64,000 bases of DNA, taken from NCBI GenBank assembly GCA_963510375.1, contig CAUPES010000007.1, positions 1 through 64,000 on the forward strand. The letters run 5' to 3'. Position numbers and translations under genes: made by a program. The stretch comes from Fastidiosipila sp963510375. GTDB taxonomy: Bacteria > Bacillota > Clostridia > Saccharofermentanales > Fastidiosipilaceae. The notes beneath the pieces were generated by a model. It worked only from the letters and a program-made list of their open reading frames with translations. It was not told where the DNA came from and did no database searches. Below are positions 28,033 through 37,047 of this stretch, piece after piece (position 1 is the first letter of the stretch; the number at the start of each line of letters is the position of its first letter).

Positions 28033-30084
28033 TTATTTCTTAATTTTGTAAACCTTGTAAGAGTACGCCGGCATTTCTATTACTGTATCTTTAGAAAGCT
28101 CTTGCTCTGATAATACGTCGTAAGCACTTTCAATTAAATTAACTTTAACTTTTTCATTATTATGATTACCAATGAAAATAAATTTGTCTTGTTCGGTCTC
28201 ACGTACGCTAGCACCAACTCCCTCAGGAAGTTCTATTGCTAATGATTTCATATTTTCGTTGATAAACTCTCTATAGAAGTCATCATAGAAATCTTGTTCC
28301 ATTACTGTAGCAAAGTAGTAAACTTTACCCTCACCATAAGAGTTAACTGTTACTGCTGGACTTCCAGCATAGAAATCTTCTCCATACTCATAAAGTGCTT
28401 CAGCTCCCTCTAAGTGTAGAAGATCACAGAACCATTTAGCCTTATAGAATTTGCCTTCTCCAGCTTTAACAATCTTATTGAATTGTGAATCATATAGAGA
28501 GTCTGTTTCTTCTGCCCAAATACCTGCAAGCTCACGCAAAGGTCCAGGTCTACCATTCATGTATGCTAGTTGATCTTCATCTACTACACCTGTGAAAGGA
28601 CCTGTAATAAAAATACCACCTCTAGCAACAAATTCTTTAATTCTTTCAGCTAGGTCTTCTGAAACCATGTAGAGTAAAGGAGCAATCAAGACATCGTATT
28701 TATCTAAGTCTTGCTCCATATCAATTGCATCAACACCGATTCCCTTGCTCCAAAACGGGAAGTAATGATTAATACACATCTTGAAGTATTCTTTACGGTT
28801 TTCATTTAAACCTTGAATATTATCTATTGCCCATCTATTTTCCCAGTCATAAATGATAGCAACTTTAGCATCTACATTTGCACCTACTAGATCATCTAGT
28901 TTACTCAAATCTTCGCCTAGACCTTGGATTTCTTTAAAAATTCTAACATCTTTACTTGGATAGTGATCAATTAGAGCACCATGGAATTTCTCAGATGCTC
29001 CCAAGCTTTTTCTAATTTGGAAATACTGAACTGAGTCCGCACCGTGAGCTACAGCTTGCATACTTTGAAGCGCAATCACTCCAGGTTTAGGTAAACGTGA
29101 AACCTCTTGCCAGTTAGTTGCACCAGGACAACTCTCTAGAAGCAAAAATGGCTTAGCTAGAAGACTTCTATTAATATCATGAATAAAGTCTCTTCTTGCT
29201 CCTTCAATGGCATCATTATTAGTTTCATTGTGCCAGTATGGATAGTTATCCCAAGATACAATATCTAAATACGGAGCAAACTTCCAATAGTTTAGACCTT
29301 CTGACGGATTGGGGAAATCATGAAAATTGGTTGTAACCGGCCTATCAGGTGTAATTTCTTTAACCGCTTCAACTTCCATACGATAAAAATCAACTGTCTG
29401 GTCTGTAACGAATCTTCTCCAATCAAGATTCAATCCATCTAAGGACCAATCACCTATAGGAGTTGGAGAGTGAATCTCATCCCATTCATTAAATGTATGT
29501 CCCCAGAATCCAGTCCACCAGGCACGATTTAGGGCATCAATATTTTTATACTTATTTTTCAACCATTCTCTGAATGCCTCTTGACAAAGATTACAGTGAC
29601 ATTCTCCTTCATATTCATTGCTAATATGCCAGAGAACAACTCCAGGATGATCCTTGTAACGTTCTGCTAATTTTTGATTAATTTCTTTAACTTTGGCTCT
29701 ATATATTGGCGAAGTGAAACAATGATTATGTCTTTCGCCAAACACTTGTTTAACTTGGAATTTATCAGTTCTCAAAACTTCAGGGTATTTTTTCGCCAAC
29801 CAAGCCGGTCTAGCTCCACTAGGTGTTGATAAAAATACCAAAATTCCATTATCGTACAATTTATCAATCGCTTCATCTAACCAAGAAAAATCATAAACCC
29901 CTTCTTGCGGCTCAATTGCTGACCAGGAGAACATTCCCATTGAAACAACGTTTACGTGGGCTGCTTTCATCATCTCAATATCTTCAGCCAATGTTCCCGG
30001 ACGCCAGCGCCATTGATCTGGATTATAGTCACCACCATGCAAAAATCCATTCTGCCAGAGCAGACTTAAATTCTCTTTCGCCAT
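28033..30084 (-). CDS. GH42 beta-galactosidase
   Basis: It removes terminal beta-linked galactose. The GH42 barrel starts with GGDYNPDQW. The acid/base is Glu157 in HISNEYEGE and the nucleophile is Glu317 in LLLESCPG. Four cysteines (Cys122, 162, 164, 167; CHCNLC) form the family zinc site. The trimerisation and C-terminal domains follow, giving 683 residues in all. No signal peptide: cytoplasmic. The ATG at 30084, with AGGTG 6 nt upstream, is chosen over the GTG three codons earlier. It is the last gene of the sugar operon, 14 bp after beta-phosphoglucomutase. Confidence 0.96.
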   Translation of the reverse strand: MAKENLSLLWQNGFLHGGDYNPDQWRWRPGTLAEDIEMMKAAHVNVVSMGMFSWSAIEPQEGVYDFSWLDEAIDKLYDNGILVFLSTPSGARPAWLAKKYPEVLRTDKFQVKQVFGERHNHCFTSPIYRAKVKEINQKLAERYKDHPGVVLWHISNEYEGECHCNLCQEAFREWLKNKYKNIDALNRAWWTGFWGHTFNEWDEIHSPTPIGDWSLDGLNLDWRRFVTDQTVDFYRMEVEAVKEITPDRPVTTNFHDFPNPSEGLNYWKFAPYLDIVSWDNYPYWHNETNNDAIEGARRDFIHDINRSLLAKPFLLLESCPGATNWQEVSRLPKPGVIALQSMQAVAHGADSVQYFQIRKSLGASEKFHGALIDHYPSKDVRIFKEIQGLGEDLSKLDDLVGANVDAKVAIIYDWENRWAIDNIQGLNENRKEYFKMCINHYFPFWSKGIGVDAIDMEQDLDKYDVLIAPLLYMVSEDLAERIKEFVARGGIFITGPFTGVVDEDQLAYMNGRPGPLRELAGIWAEETDSLYDSQFNKIVKAGEGKFYKAKWFCDLLHLEGAEALYEYGEDFYAGSPAVTVNSYGEGKVYYFATVMEQDFYDDFYREFINENMKSLAIELPEGVGASVRETEQDKFIFIGNHNNEKVKVNLIESAYDVLSEQELSKDTVIEMPAYSYKVYKIKK

Positions 30085-30098
30085 TATAATCACCTTTC

Positions 30099-30776
30099 TT
30101 ATTTAATTAAATTCTTGGAAGTTTTTTCTCCTAAACGTTCCAATAAATCAGTTATACGTACACCAATAAAATCATCAATTAAAATATCAGCTTCAGGTAA
30201 ATTATCTTCTGAGCCAACTCCAATTGCTAACATACCAGCATTATGAGCAGCTTCAATTCCTGAGAAAGAATCTTCAAATACAACACATTCTTCATTAGCA
30301 AGACCTAAAGCTTCCGCACCCTTCACAAACACTTCCGGATCTGGTTTGGTTTTGCTTACTGAATTTCCATCAATAATTGCATCAAAATATTTAGTAATTT
30401 CTAGTCTTTCTAGAATAATTCTACTGTTTTTACTAGCACTACCTAGAGCAATTTTGTATCCCTTCTCTCTTGCATCAATTAAAAACTCTTCCACTTCTGG
30501 GAATAGCTCATCTTTTTCTAATTTATTTATGTAGGATAAATAAACATCATTTTTCTTAGTGGCATATTGTATCTTCTCTTCTTCACTCATTTCCTTGCCA
30601 CCAATTTCAAGGATAATGTTAAAGCTATCCATTCTACTAACACCCTTAAGACGCTCATTGTCCTTCTCGGTAAATTCAATTCCTAATTCTTCTGCAATGT
30701 CTTTCCATGCAACATAGTGATACTTAGCTGTATCTACTAACACACCATCCAAATCAAATAATAATCCTTTAATCAT
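30099..30776 (-). CDS. pgmB: Beta-phosphoglucomutase
   Basis: This HAD enzyme converts beta-glucose-1-phosphate to glucose-6-phosphate. The motif DLDGVLVDTAKYHYVAWK contains the nucleophile Asp8 and acid/base Asp10 and is diagnostic for beta-PGM. GSASKNSR, KPDPEVF and VFEDSFSGIEAA complete the HAD motifs. The ATG at 30776 has AAGGAGG 5 nt upstream and overlaps the AraC gene by 8 bp. It processes the product of an inverting phosphorylase, here the GH65 enzyme in the same operon. Confidence 0.96.
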   Translation of the reverse strand: MIKGLLFDLDGVLVDTAKYHYVAWKDIAEELGIEFTEKDNERLKGVSRMDSFNIILEIGGKEMSEEEKIQYATKKNDVYLSYINKLEKDELFPEVEEFLIDAREKGYKIALGSASKNSRIILERLEITKYFDAIIDGNSVSKTKPDPEVFVKGAEALGLANEECVVFEDSFSGIEAAHNAGMLAIGVGSEDNLPEADILIDDFIGVRITDLLERLGEKTSKNLIK

Positions 30777-31692
30777 AATGACCTCCTTGATTAACATTTT
30801 CCAAAACAATCTTTCTCAATTCGCTTGGACTATATCCTGTCTTATTCTTAACTGCAGAAGAGAAATACGTGTCACTATTAAAACCACACATATAAGCAAT
30901 ATCTGCAATCGAAAGCTCCATATTAAAGAATAATTGTTTTGCTTTTTCTAACCTATAGTCGAAAAGATAGTCAGAAACGCTTTTATGAGTTTTTTCTTTA
31001 AAAATCTTACTCGCATAATCCGGACTATAAATACCTTGCTCTGCTATCTCGACAACATTAATGTCTCTTTGATAATTATTTTTAATAAAATCAATCATTT
31101 TGCTTACTTGGTAACTATACTTGTCTACCGCCACTGATTGTTCTTGGACATCGTCATTGTAAAGTGCATACAAAATGTTATAAAAAGCCGCATTGGCTCT
31201 TAGATGCCAAGTGTCATCTAAAGTCAGATAAGCTTCATATATTTTTTGAAATTGTTCCCTGAAATATTCTTTATCGTGCACCCTGATTATGTCTGGCAAC
31301 TCATAACCTTCACCAAGCTCTATATCAGGCCTTATATGTTCAGGATAGTGCAAAGTTCCATCATAGAGTCTCCAATAACTACTCTTATTCTCATAAAAAG
31401 TCCCAGGCCAATCGTAATCCAAACGAGTTTCCCAATCTAAGTGAATCCAGAAACTTTCACAAGGGTTTTCCTTATCTCTTATATATCTATGTGGCTGATT
31501 TGGCCTAATAATAACCATAGTACCAGCATTTATATTATGTTGAACCCCATCCAAAACTATATACCCAGACCCTTGAATTACATAAAGTATTTGATGATCA
31601 TAAATCAATCTATCTCTATGTGGCCAATCATCACTTCCTTGCATACCTGCAAGTCTGATGTATGGACTTAAACTAAAGATTTTATCCAACAT
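30769..31692 (-). CDS. AraC-family transcriptional regulator
   Basis: The 307-residue protein has an N-terminal cupin-like sugar-sensing domain (about 25-100, with GYIVLDGVQ and PNQPHRY) and a C-terminal double helix-turn-helix (about 200-300, with VVEIAEQGIYSPDYASKIFKE and IAYMCGFNSDTYF). It sits inside the sugar operon between the EamA transporter and pgmB and probably activates the operon promoter upstream of the binding-protein gene. AGGAGG lies 14 nt before the ATG, a long spacing. Confidence 0.92.
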   Translation of the reverse strand: MLDKIFSLSPYIRLAGMQGSDDWPHRDRLIYDHQILYVIQGSGYIVLDGVQHNINAGTMVIIRPNQPHRYIRDKENPCESFWIHLDWETRLDYDWPGTFYENKSSYWRLYDGTLHYPEHIRPDIELGEGYELPDIIRVHDKEYFREQFQKIYEAYLTLDDTWHLRANAAFYNILYALYNDDVQEQSVAVDKYSYQVSKMIDFIKNNYQRDINVVEIAEQGIYSPDYASKIFKEKTHKSVSDYLFDYRLEKAKQLFFNMELSIADIAYMCGFNSDTYFSSAVKNKTGYSPSELRKIVLENVNQGGHYD

Positions 31693-31752
31693 AAAAAAGT
31701 TTTTGCCCCTCCTAGCTCTCTAGATTCTATTTTAACCTATTACCATTTTTAT

Positions 31753-32706
31753 CTATTCATTTCTTACTTCATCTTGCTCTGGTATAAGTGGATCTGCATA
31801 CTCAGGCTCATCAGTTTCTAACTCATCACCTGGCTCTGATTTGAAGCTCATCAAAACTGTAGCCAATATGATCATAAAACCACCAATAACTAGTGTCATT
31901 GTTAACTTTTCTAACCCTAGAACAACTGAGAACGCGCTTCCAAAAAATCCTTCCAGTGCCAAAATAACACCAGCATAACTTGCAGAAACATATTGCTGTG
32001 CTTTTGTCTGCAACATATAACATAAGCATGTTGAGAAGGCACCTAAGTAAATTGCTGCCAAAAGTCCTTTTTTGAAATCAAATCCTGCTAATGTTTGCAT
32101 ATCAAATAGCATTACAATAATGGATAAGATTGCTGCAGTAGTTATCTGATAGAAGTTAATTCTGAGAGCATTCGTATTTTCTCCTGCCTTTTCTAGATAG
32201 GAAATATGCAAAGCAAAGAAAAATGAACCTAATAAAATAATCCAGTCTCCAACTCCAAGACTAAAGCTTCCACCCTCAATACTTAAGACAGCAACACCGC
32301 CTAAGGCTAAAATTGCTATAAGAATAGTTTTGATACTAGGCTTATCTCCATTAACAGCCCAACTAATGAAAGGAACCATAACCACATTAGTTGCTGTGAA
32401 AAAGGCTGCGAAAGAGACTGAAGCACCTGCACTTTGACCATATGTTTGGGAGTAGAAGGCAGCAAACAAGATTAATCCTGCTATACTGCCGCTTACTATT
32501 TCTTTTTTACTACTCTCTTTAATTTTCTTTCCAATTACTACTAGCATAATTAAACTAGCAAGAGCAAATCTGGTAGCCATCATCTGACTTGTACTCCACT
32601 TGGCATCAATCAGAACTTCAGTTGCAATGAAGCCTGATCCCCAAATGATAGCAACAGTCAACAAAGCTAATGTACCAAAACTTTTATGTTTAAGATCTTT
32701 TTCCAT
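31753..32706 (-). CDS. EamA/DMT-family transporter
   Basis: It has 317 residues with ten predicted membrane segments in two EamA repeats; AIIWGSGFIATE is the typical start of the first repeat. The end is acidic and cytoplasmic. Family members move metabolites, amino acids or nucleotide sugars, and no substrate can be read from sequence. It lies within the operon between the GH65 phosphorylase gene (84 bp) and araC (60 bp). An exporter role for an aglycone or amino acid left after sugar cleavage is one idea. Confidence 0.88.
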   Translation of the reverse strand: MEKDLKHKSFGTLALLTVAIIWGSGFIATEVLIDAKWSTSQMMATRFALASLIMLVVIGKKIKESSKKEIVSGSIAGLILFAAFYSQTYGQSAGASVSFAAFFTATNVVMVPFISWAVNGDKPSIKTILIAILALGGVAVLSIEGGSFSLGVGDWIILLGSFFFALHISYLEKAGENTNALRINFYQITTAAILSIIVMLFDMQTLAGFDFKKGLLAAIYLGAFSTCLCYMLQTKAQQYVSASYAGVILALEGFFGSAFSVVLGLEKLTMTLVIGGFMIILATVLMSFKSEPGDELETDEPEYADPLIPEQDEVRNE

Positions 32707-32790
32707 ATCCTAAATCCCTTCTAATTCTAACCATGACTAGGAATATTTTATTTATATTTAATATATTAGCTGGAACTGCACTAACTATAA

Positions 32791-35124
32791 CTAGCCTGCG
32801 ATTTCAACTTCTTTCAATTCGCCATTGTAGTAGTAATTTAATTTTTCATTTGTATCTGAACTTACAACTATATCATCATGAGTTAATTTGACTGTCAATA
32901 AAGCTCCTCTATATACAAATCTAAACTCTAACTCTGACCATTCTTTTGGTAGGTTAGGGTCGAAGTGAATTTCGCCATTCTTGAACACTGTCAAACCACC
33001 ATAACCAAAGACTACAGCTTGCCAGGTACCACCCATTGCTGCTGCGTGCAAACCTTCACGAGTATTGTTATTTTTATTTTCTAAGTCTATATAAGTTGTT
33101 CTTTCTAAGTACTCATAAGCTAATTTATCATTACCTGTATGTACACCCATTAAGCAGTAAATACTTGGACTTAAGGAAGAGCCGTGCATAGTTCTCTTCT
33201 CGTAATACTCGAAGTTTCTTCTCTGAACCTCCATTGGGAAAACATCTCTAAACAAGAACATCAACATAACAATATCTGCTTGTTTCAAGATTGTTGTTTC
33301 TTCACGTGGACACTGCTTGAGCTCTTCTGGCCAGAGAGGCATGTTGTTGTCATTGTATTCGTAAATTTCTTTATCATGTAGATCGAAGTAGCCTTCAAAT
33401 TGTTCTATCAAGCCATCTTCAGCTGCTTCAGGAACGTAGATCAACTCTGCTGTTTCCAACCATTTCTCAATCTCGGCTAGGTTAAAATCAACTTTTCTCG
33501 CAACTCTAGCATAAATTTCTGGTCTATCCACTTGAACTCTCTTCAGCTCTTGTGCTGCATATTGCAATGACCAACGTGTCATATAGTTTGTGAAAGTATT
33601 ATTTGAGACATTTTCATGCCATTCATCTGGTCCTGTAATACCTGTAATCTCAAATCTATTCTCACCTGCATTCCACTCTAATCTCGACAACCAGAATCTA
33701 GAAGTTTCAATTAGCATTTCAATTAAATTATTGTAGAAATACTCATCATCACCAGTATAAAGATAATACTGCATTCCACCATAGATAACATCAGCAGTTA
33801 CGTGAACTTCTTCATCTGCAACTGTACAAGGTTCTACTGAGCCATCATAGAGAATTGTCCACTCGGGACATTCTTCATCACCTGTATCTGCAGATTGCCA
33901 TGGATATCTAGCTCCCTGACCGCCACGCTTCTTAGCATTACGTTTAGCACCTGGAAGCATGTTATATCTATATTCAACAAGATTTTTTGCAATTTCTGGA
34001 AATACTAGACTGAAGAAAGGTAACATAAATAATTCTGTATCCCAGAAAGCATGCCCACCATATTCTTCACCGTGCATTAATTTTGGTCCTAAGTTAGTCA
34101 TGTTATCACGAGGGTTTGGAGTTCCCATTAAGTGGAAAATATTGAAGCGCAAACCTTTTTGCATTTTCTCATCGCCAGTAACTTTGACATCTGCACGCTT
34201 CCACATTTCAGCATAGATTTCTCTATTTTTCTCTAAGTGATGTTCGAAGCCTTCTTCTATAGCAATTCTTAAATCATGTTCACTGACTTTTCTAACATCA
34301 AATCCATCTTTCTCTACTGCTACTGCTGCAAACTTATCAATAACAATTGTTTGACCTTCTTTTGGCTTAGCATCAAAGAACTCACATGCTACTTCTCCAA
34401 ATGGTTTGAATTCTCTATTTGTTGAGATCTCTTCACCATCTAAATCACTCATTCTAACAGCTGCAGTAGTACATACCGCTTGCAAGAAATCTCTAGTCTC
34501 TGTGAGGACACCTACACCATCGCCACCAAGTGAGAATACATCTCTTACAGTTAAATGTTTAACTCTAAAACGTGGATAGTCTAAGAAGTTAGTTACAGTA
34601 GCATCAATAATGTTCTCAAACTCAATTACTTCCTCATAGTTTAAAGGTGTAATATAGTATCTAAATCCACCAACGGTTTGATGTTCTCTACTCATGTATT
34701 TAACAATTTCAACTTGAGTCTTACGTCCTTCTCTAGATTCATGTACATAGTGTTTTGCCACTAAGCCATTTTTTAAATCAAGAACTCTAATGTAGTCTGA
34801 GATTCCTTTTCCGGTTTCCAACGCTATTGGTTCCAAAGAAACATACATCTTAAGTTTTGCCCAGTCTGGCGTATTAACGAGTTCTCTTTGGTATGCTTCA
34901 GATCTATCAAATACTCCATGTACATAATGTGCAGGCAATGATTTCAATGAGAATCCTTCTTCATGAGCTCCTCTAGAACTCATTTTTCCGGAGGTTAAAG
35001 CAAAAATACTTTCATTTTCGTAGTTTGCCAATCTATCGTAGTTCTCCTCTACATGCAACCACTCATCATCAGACAAGTATTTACGTACTTCTTCACTAAA
35101 TCTATTCTTAAAGATGTTCGCCAT
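32791..35124 (-). CDS. GH65 inverting disaccharide phosphorylase
   Basis: GH65 phosphorylases split alpha-glucosides (maltose, trehalose, kojibiose, nigerose and others) with phosphate to give beta-glucose-1-phosphate. The 777 residues comprise an N-terminal beta-sandwich, a linker, the (alpha/alpha)6 barrel and a small C-terminal sheet. Key features are the FWDTE motif at 360-364, the general acid Glu501 in GPDEWHEN, and the KQADIVM phosphate-side motif. No signal peptide. Good ribosome-binding site (AAGGAG). pgmB in the same operon matches the beta product. Linkage specificity cannot be assigned; kojibiose-type is my first guess. Confidence 0.92.
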   Translation of the reverse strand: MANIFKNRFSEEVRKYLSDDEWLHVEENYDRLANYENESIFALTSGKMSSRGAHEEGFSLKSLPAHYVHGVFDRSEAYQRELVNTPDWAKLKMYVSLEPIALETGKGISDYIRVLDLKNGLVAKHYVHESREGRKTQVEIVKYMSREHQTVGGFRYYITPLNYEEVIEFENIIDATVTNFLDYPRFRVKHLTVRDVFSLGGDGVGVLTETRDFLQAVCTTAAVRMSDLDGEEISTNREFKPFGEVACEFFDAKPKEGQTIVIDKFAAVAVEKDGFDVRKVSEHDLRIAIEEGFEHHLEKNREIYAEMWKRADVKVTGDEKMQKGLRFNIFHLMGTPNPRDNMTNLGPKLMHGEEYGGHAFWDTELFMLPFFSLVFPEIAKNLVEYRYNMLPGAKRNAKKRGGQGARYPWQSADTGDEECPEWTILYDGSVEPCTVADEEVHVTADVIYGGMQYYLYTGDDEYFYNNLIEMLIETSRFWLSRLEWNAGENRFEITGITGPDEWHENVSNNTFTNYMTRWSLQYAAQELKRVQVDRPEIYARVARKVDFNLAEIEKWLETAELIYVPEAAEDGLIEQFEGYFDLHDKEIYEYNDNNMPLWPEELKQCPREETTILKQADIVMLMFLFRDVFPMEVQRRNFEYYEKRTMHGSSLSPSIYCLMGVHTGNDKLAYEYLERTTYIDLENKNNNTREGLHAAAMGGTWQAVVFGYGGLTVFKNGEIHFDPNLPKEWSELEFRFVYRGALLTVKLTHDDIVVSSDTNEKLNYYYNGELKEVEIAG

Positions 35125-35211
35125 TACTATCTCCTTCTAATTGTTTTGAATTTCATCGTCATTTATTTTTATTTTGTGCTTCACACTGGGCAAAATTAAT
35201 CAATCAGTCTA

Positions 35212-36039
35212 TTAACCTTTAACACCACCAGCTGTGATACCTTCTACCATTTGAGCCTGACCTAGTAGGTAAACTGCAATAGGCACTGCACACATAACAA
35301 CTGCTATACACATTGTTGGAACAATTGCAGTTTCATGCACACCTTTGAAGCTAGCTAATCCCAAAGCTAAAGTATATTTGTCTCTACTATTTAAGAATAC
35401 CAATGGTCCAAGATAGTCGTTCCAACAGGTAACGAAAGTCTGAACTGCAACAAGTGCCAAAACTGGTTTCATCATTGGCATGTAGATTCGGCTATAAATT
35501 TGCCATTCATTAGCGCCATCAATCTTTGCAGCTTCAGAGAAGTCATTTGAAACTTGCTCAACATACTGTCTCATGAGGTAAATGTAATATGCAGAACCAA
35601 ATAAAGCTGGGACAATAAGTGGTTTCAATGTATCAATCCAACCTAACATATTAAATTGCATATATTGAGGGATAACTGTAACGTCCCAAGGCAACATCAT
35701 TGTTCCTAACAAGAGCATGAAGAAGAATGTTTTACCTTTAAAATCGAACTTTGCAAAAGCATAAGCTGCTAATGATCCTGAAATAACTTGACCCAAAATA
35801 TTTAAGAAACTAATCAATAATGAGTTGAATGTATATAATCCAAAAGCTTGTGAATTCCATGCATCAACGAAGTTATTCCATCTCCATTCACTTGGCCAAA
35901 TCTTTGGTGGGAATGTCATTACCTCTGGCTCAGGCTTAACTGCAGTCAGCATCATCCAAACAAATGGGAAAATAAAGGTTATTGATACTATCGCAGCAAT
36001 TACAAAGAAAATTACTTTTGTAGTCTTAGAAGTTTTCAT
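35212..36039 (-). CDS. ABC sugar transporter permease, MalG type
   Basis: It has 275 residues with six membrane segments and the binding-protein-dependent permease EAA motif (EAAKIDGANEWQIYSRIYMPMMKP) that docks the ATPase. The C-terminus EGITAGGVKG is typical of MalG-like CUT1 permeases. It overlaps malF by one base. It imports the operon's oligosaccharide with the adjacent MalF-type permease and lipoprotein. No ATPase gene is in the operon, so a shared MsmX-type ATPase encoded elsewhere is expected. Confidence 0.95.
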   Translation of the reverse strand: MKTSKTTKVIFFVIAAIVSITFIFPFVWMMLTAVKPEPEVMTFPPKIWPSEWRWNNFVDAWNSQAFGLYTFNSLLISFLNILGQVISGSLAAYAFAKFDFKGKTFFFMLLLGTMMLPWDVTVIPQYMQFNMLGWIDTLKPLIVPALFGSAYYIYLMRQYVEQVSNDFSEAAKIDGANEWQIYSRIYMPMMKPVLALVAVQTFVTCWNDYLGPLVFLNSRDKYTLALGLASFKGVHETAIVPTMCIAVVMCAVPIAVYLLGQAQMVEGITAGGVKG

Positions 36040-36953
36040 TATTTCTTACCTCCTTTTTTACTGGTATAAACCCAGAAATCTGAAGATTTGAATACTAGCG
36101 CTGTTAATATCATGATAATAATAAACATTACCCAGGCGTTAGCTGCTGCATAACCTAATCTGTGTTTATCAAAAGCGTTGTTATAAACAAACAGTCCATA
36201 CATATGAGTTGATCTCAATGGACCACCTTTGGTTAATAACATAACTAAATCTAAACTTTGTAAGGTTGTAATAATTGATGTAACTGTATTAAACAAAATT
36301 GTTGGTGTAATCAATGGTAAGGTCACGCTAAAGAATTGTCTAACCTCGCTTGCACCATCTATAGTTGCTGCCTCATAAACATCTAGTGGTACACCTTTCA
36401 AGGCTGTATAGAAAACAAGCATTAGTGAACCAACACTCCAAATAGATGCCATAATCAAAGCTGCAAATGCAGAACTTGGATTATTTAGCCAGTCTGGACC
36501 TTTTACTCCAATCAATGATAATAGGTAGTTGATAATACCGAATTCAGAGTTTAACATCCAGTCAAAAATAATAGAAACTGCAACGCTTGAGATAACAGTT
36601 GGCAAGTAGAATGCAACTCTGAATGCAGTTGCTCCCTTGATATTTTTGCTAATTATCAGCGCAAGTACTAGCGCTAAGACTAATTTTAAAGGAACAAATA
36701 TTCCAGTAAATACCATTGTAATTTTTAGTGATGACCAGAATTGTGGATCTTGAGTAAACATTGCCACATAGTTATCTAATCCAACAAATTCAGGTGAGCC
36801 TATTACTGGCCAATTGAAGAAACTCATTATTAATGACATGAGCAATGGACCAGCAGTAAATAATAGTAAGCCAATAAACCATGGTAATAAGAACAGATAT
36901 GGCGCTGATCTACTATATAGTCTATTCTTTTTGGCGACTTTACCTTTCGACAT
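36039..36953 (-). CDS. ABC sugar transporter permease, MalF type
   Basis: It has 304 residues with six membrane segments. Early motifs are YLFLLPWFIGLLLF and the EAA loop (YEAATIDGASEVRQFFSVTLP). AGGAG precedes the ATG. It is the CUT1 partner of the MalG-type permease and is separated from the binding-protein gene by a stem-loop that probably lowers permease expression relative to the lipoprotein. Confidence 0.95.
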   Translation of the reverse strand: MSKGKVAKKNRLYSRSAPYLFLLPWFIGLLLFTAGPLLMSLIMSFFNWPVIGSPEFVGLDNYVAMFTQDPQFWSSLKITMVFTGIFVPLKLVLALVLALIISKNIKGATAFRVAFYLPTVISSVAVSIIFDWMLNSEFGIINYLLSLIGVKGPDWLNNPSSAFAALIMASIWSVGSLMLVFYTALKGVPLDVYEAATIDGASEVRQFFSVTLPLITPTILFNTVTSIITTLQSLDLVMLLTKGGPLRSTHMYGLFVYNNAFDKHRLGYAAANAWVMFIIIMILTALVFKSSDFWVYTSKKGGKK

Positions 36954-36980
36954 ATTAAACTCCTAATTTATTAATAAGAT

Positions 36981-37002
36981 TTGCCCGATAAAAATCGGGC
37001 AA
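36981..37002 (-). terminator. Intra-operon stem-loop after the binding-protein gene
   Basis: A perfect 9-bp stem (TTGCCCGAT/ATCGGGCAA) with a 4-nt loop lies between the binding-protein stop and the MalF start. The following sequence (ATCTTATT) is a poor T-run. Such hairpins protect the upstream message or cause partial termination, favouring the lipoprotein. Confidence 0.6.
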
Positions 37003-37047
37003 TATCTTTATCTTTTTAATCTTTTGATGATTTTTTACTATCTTCTA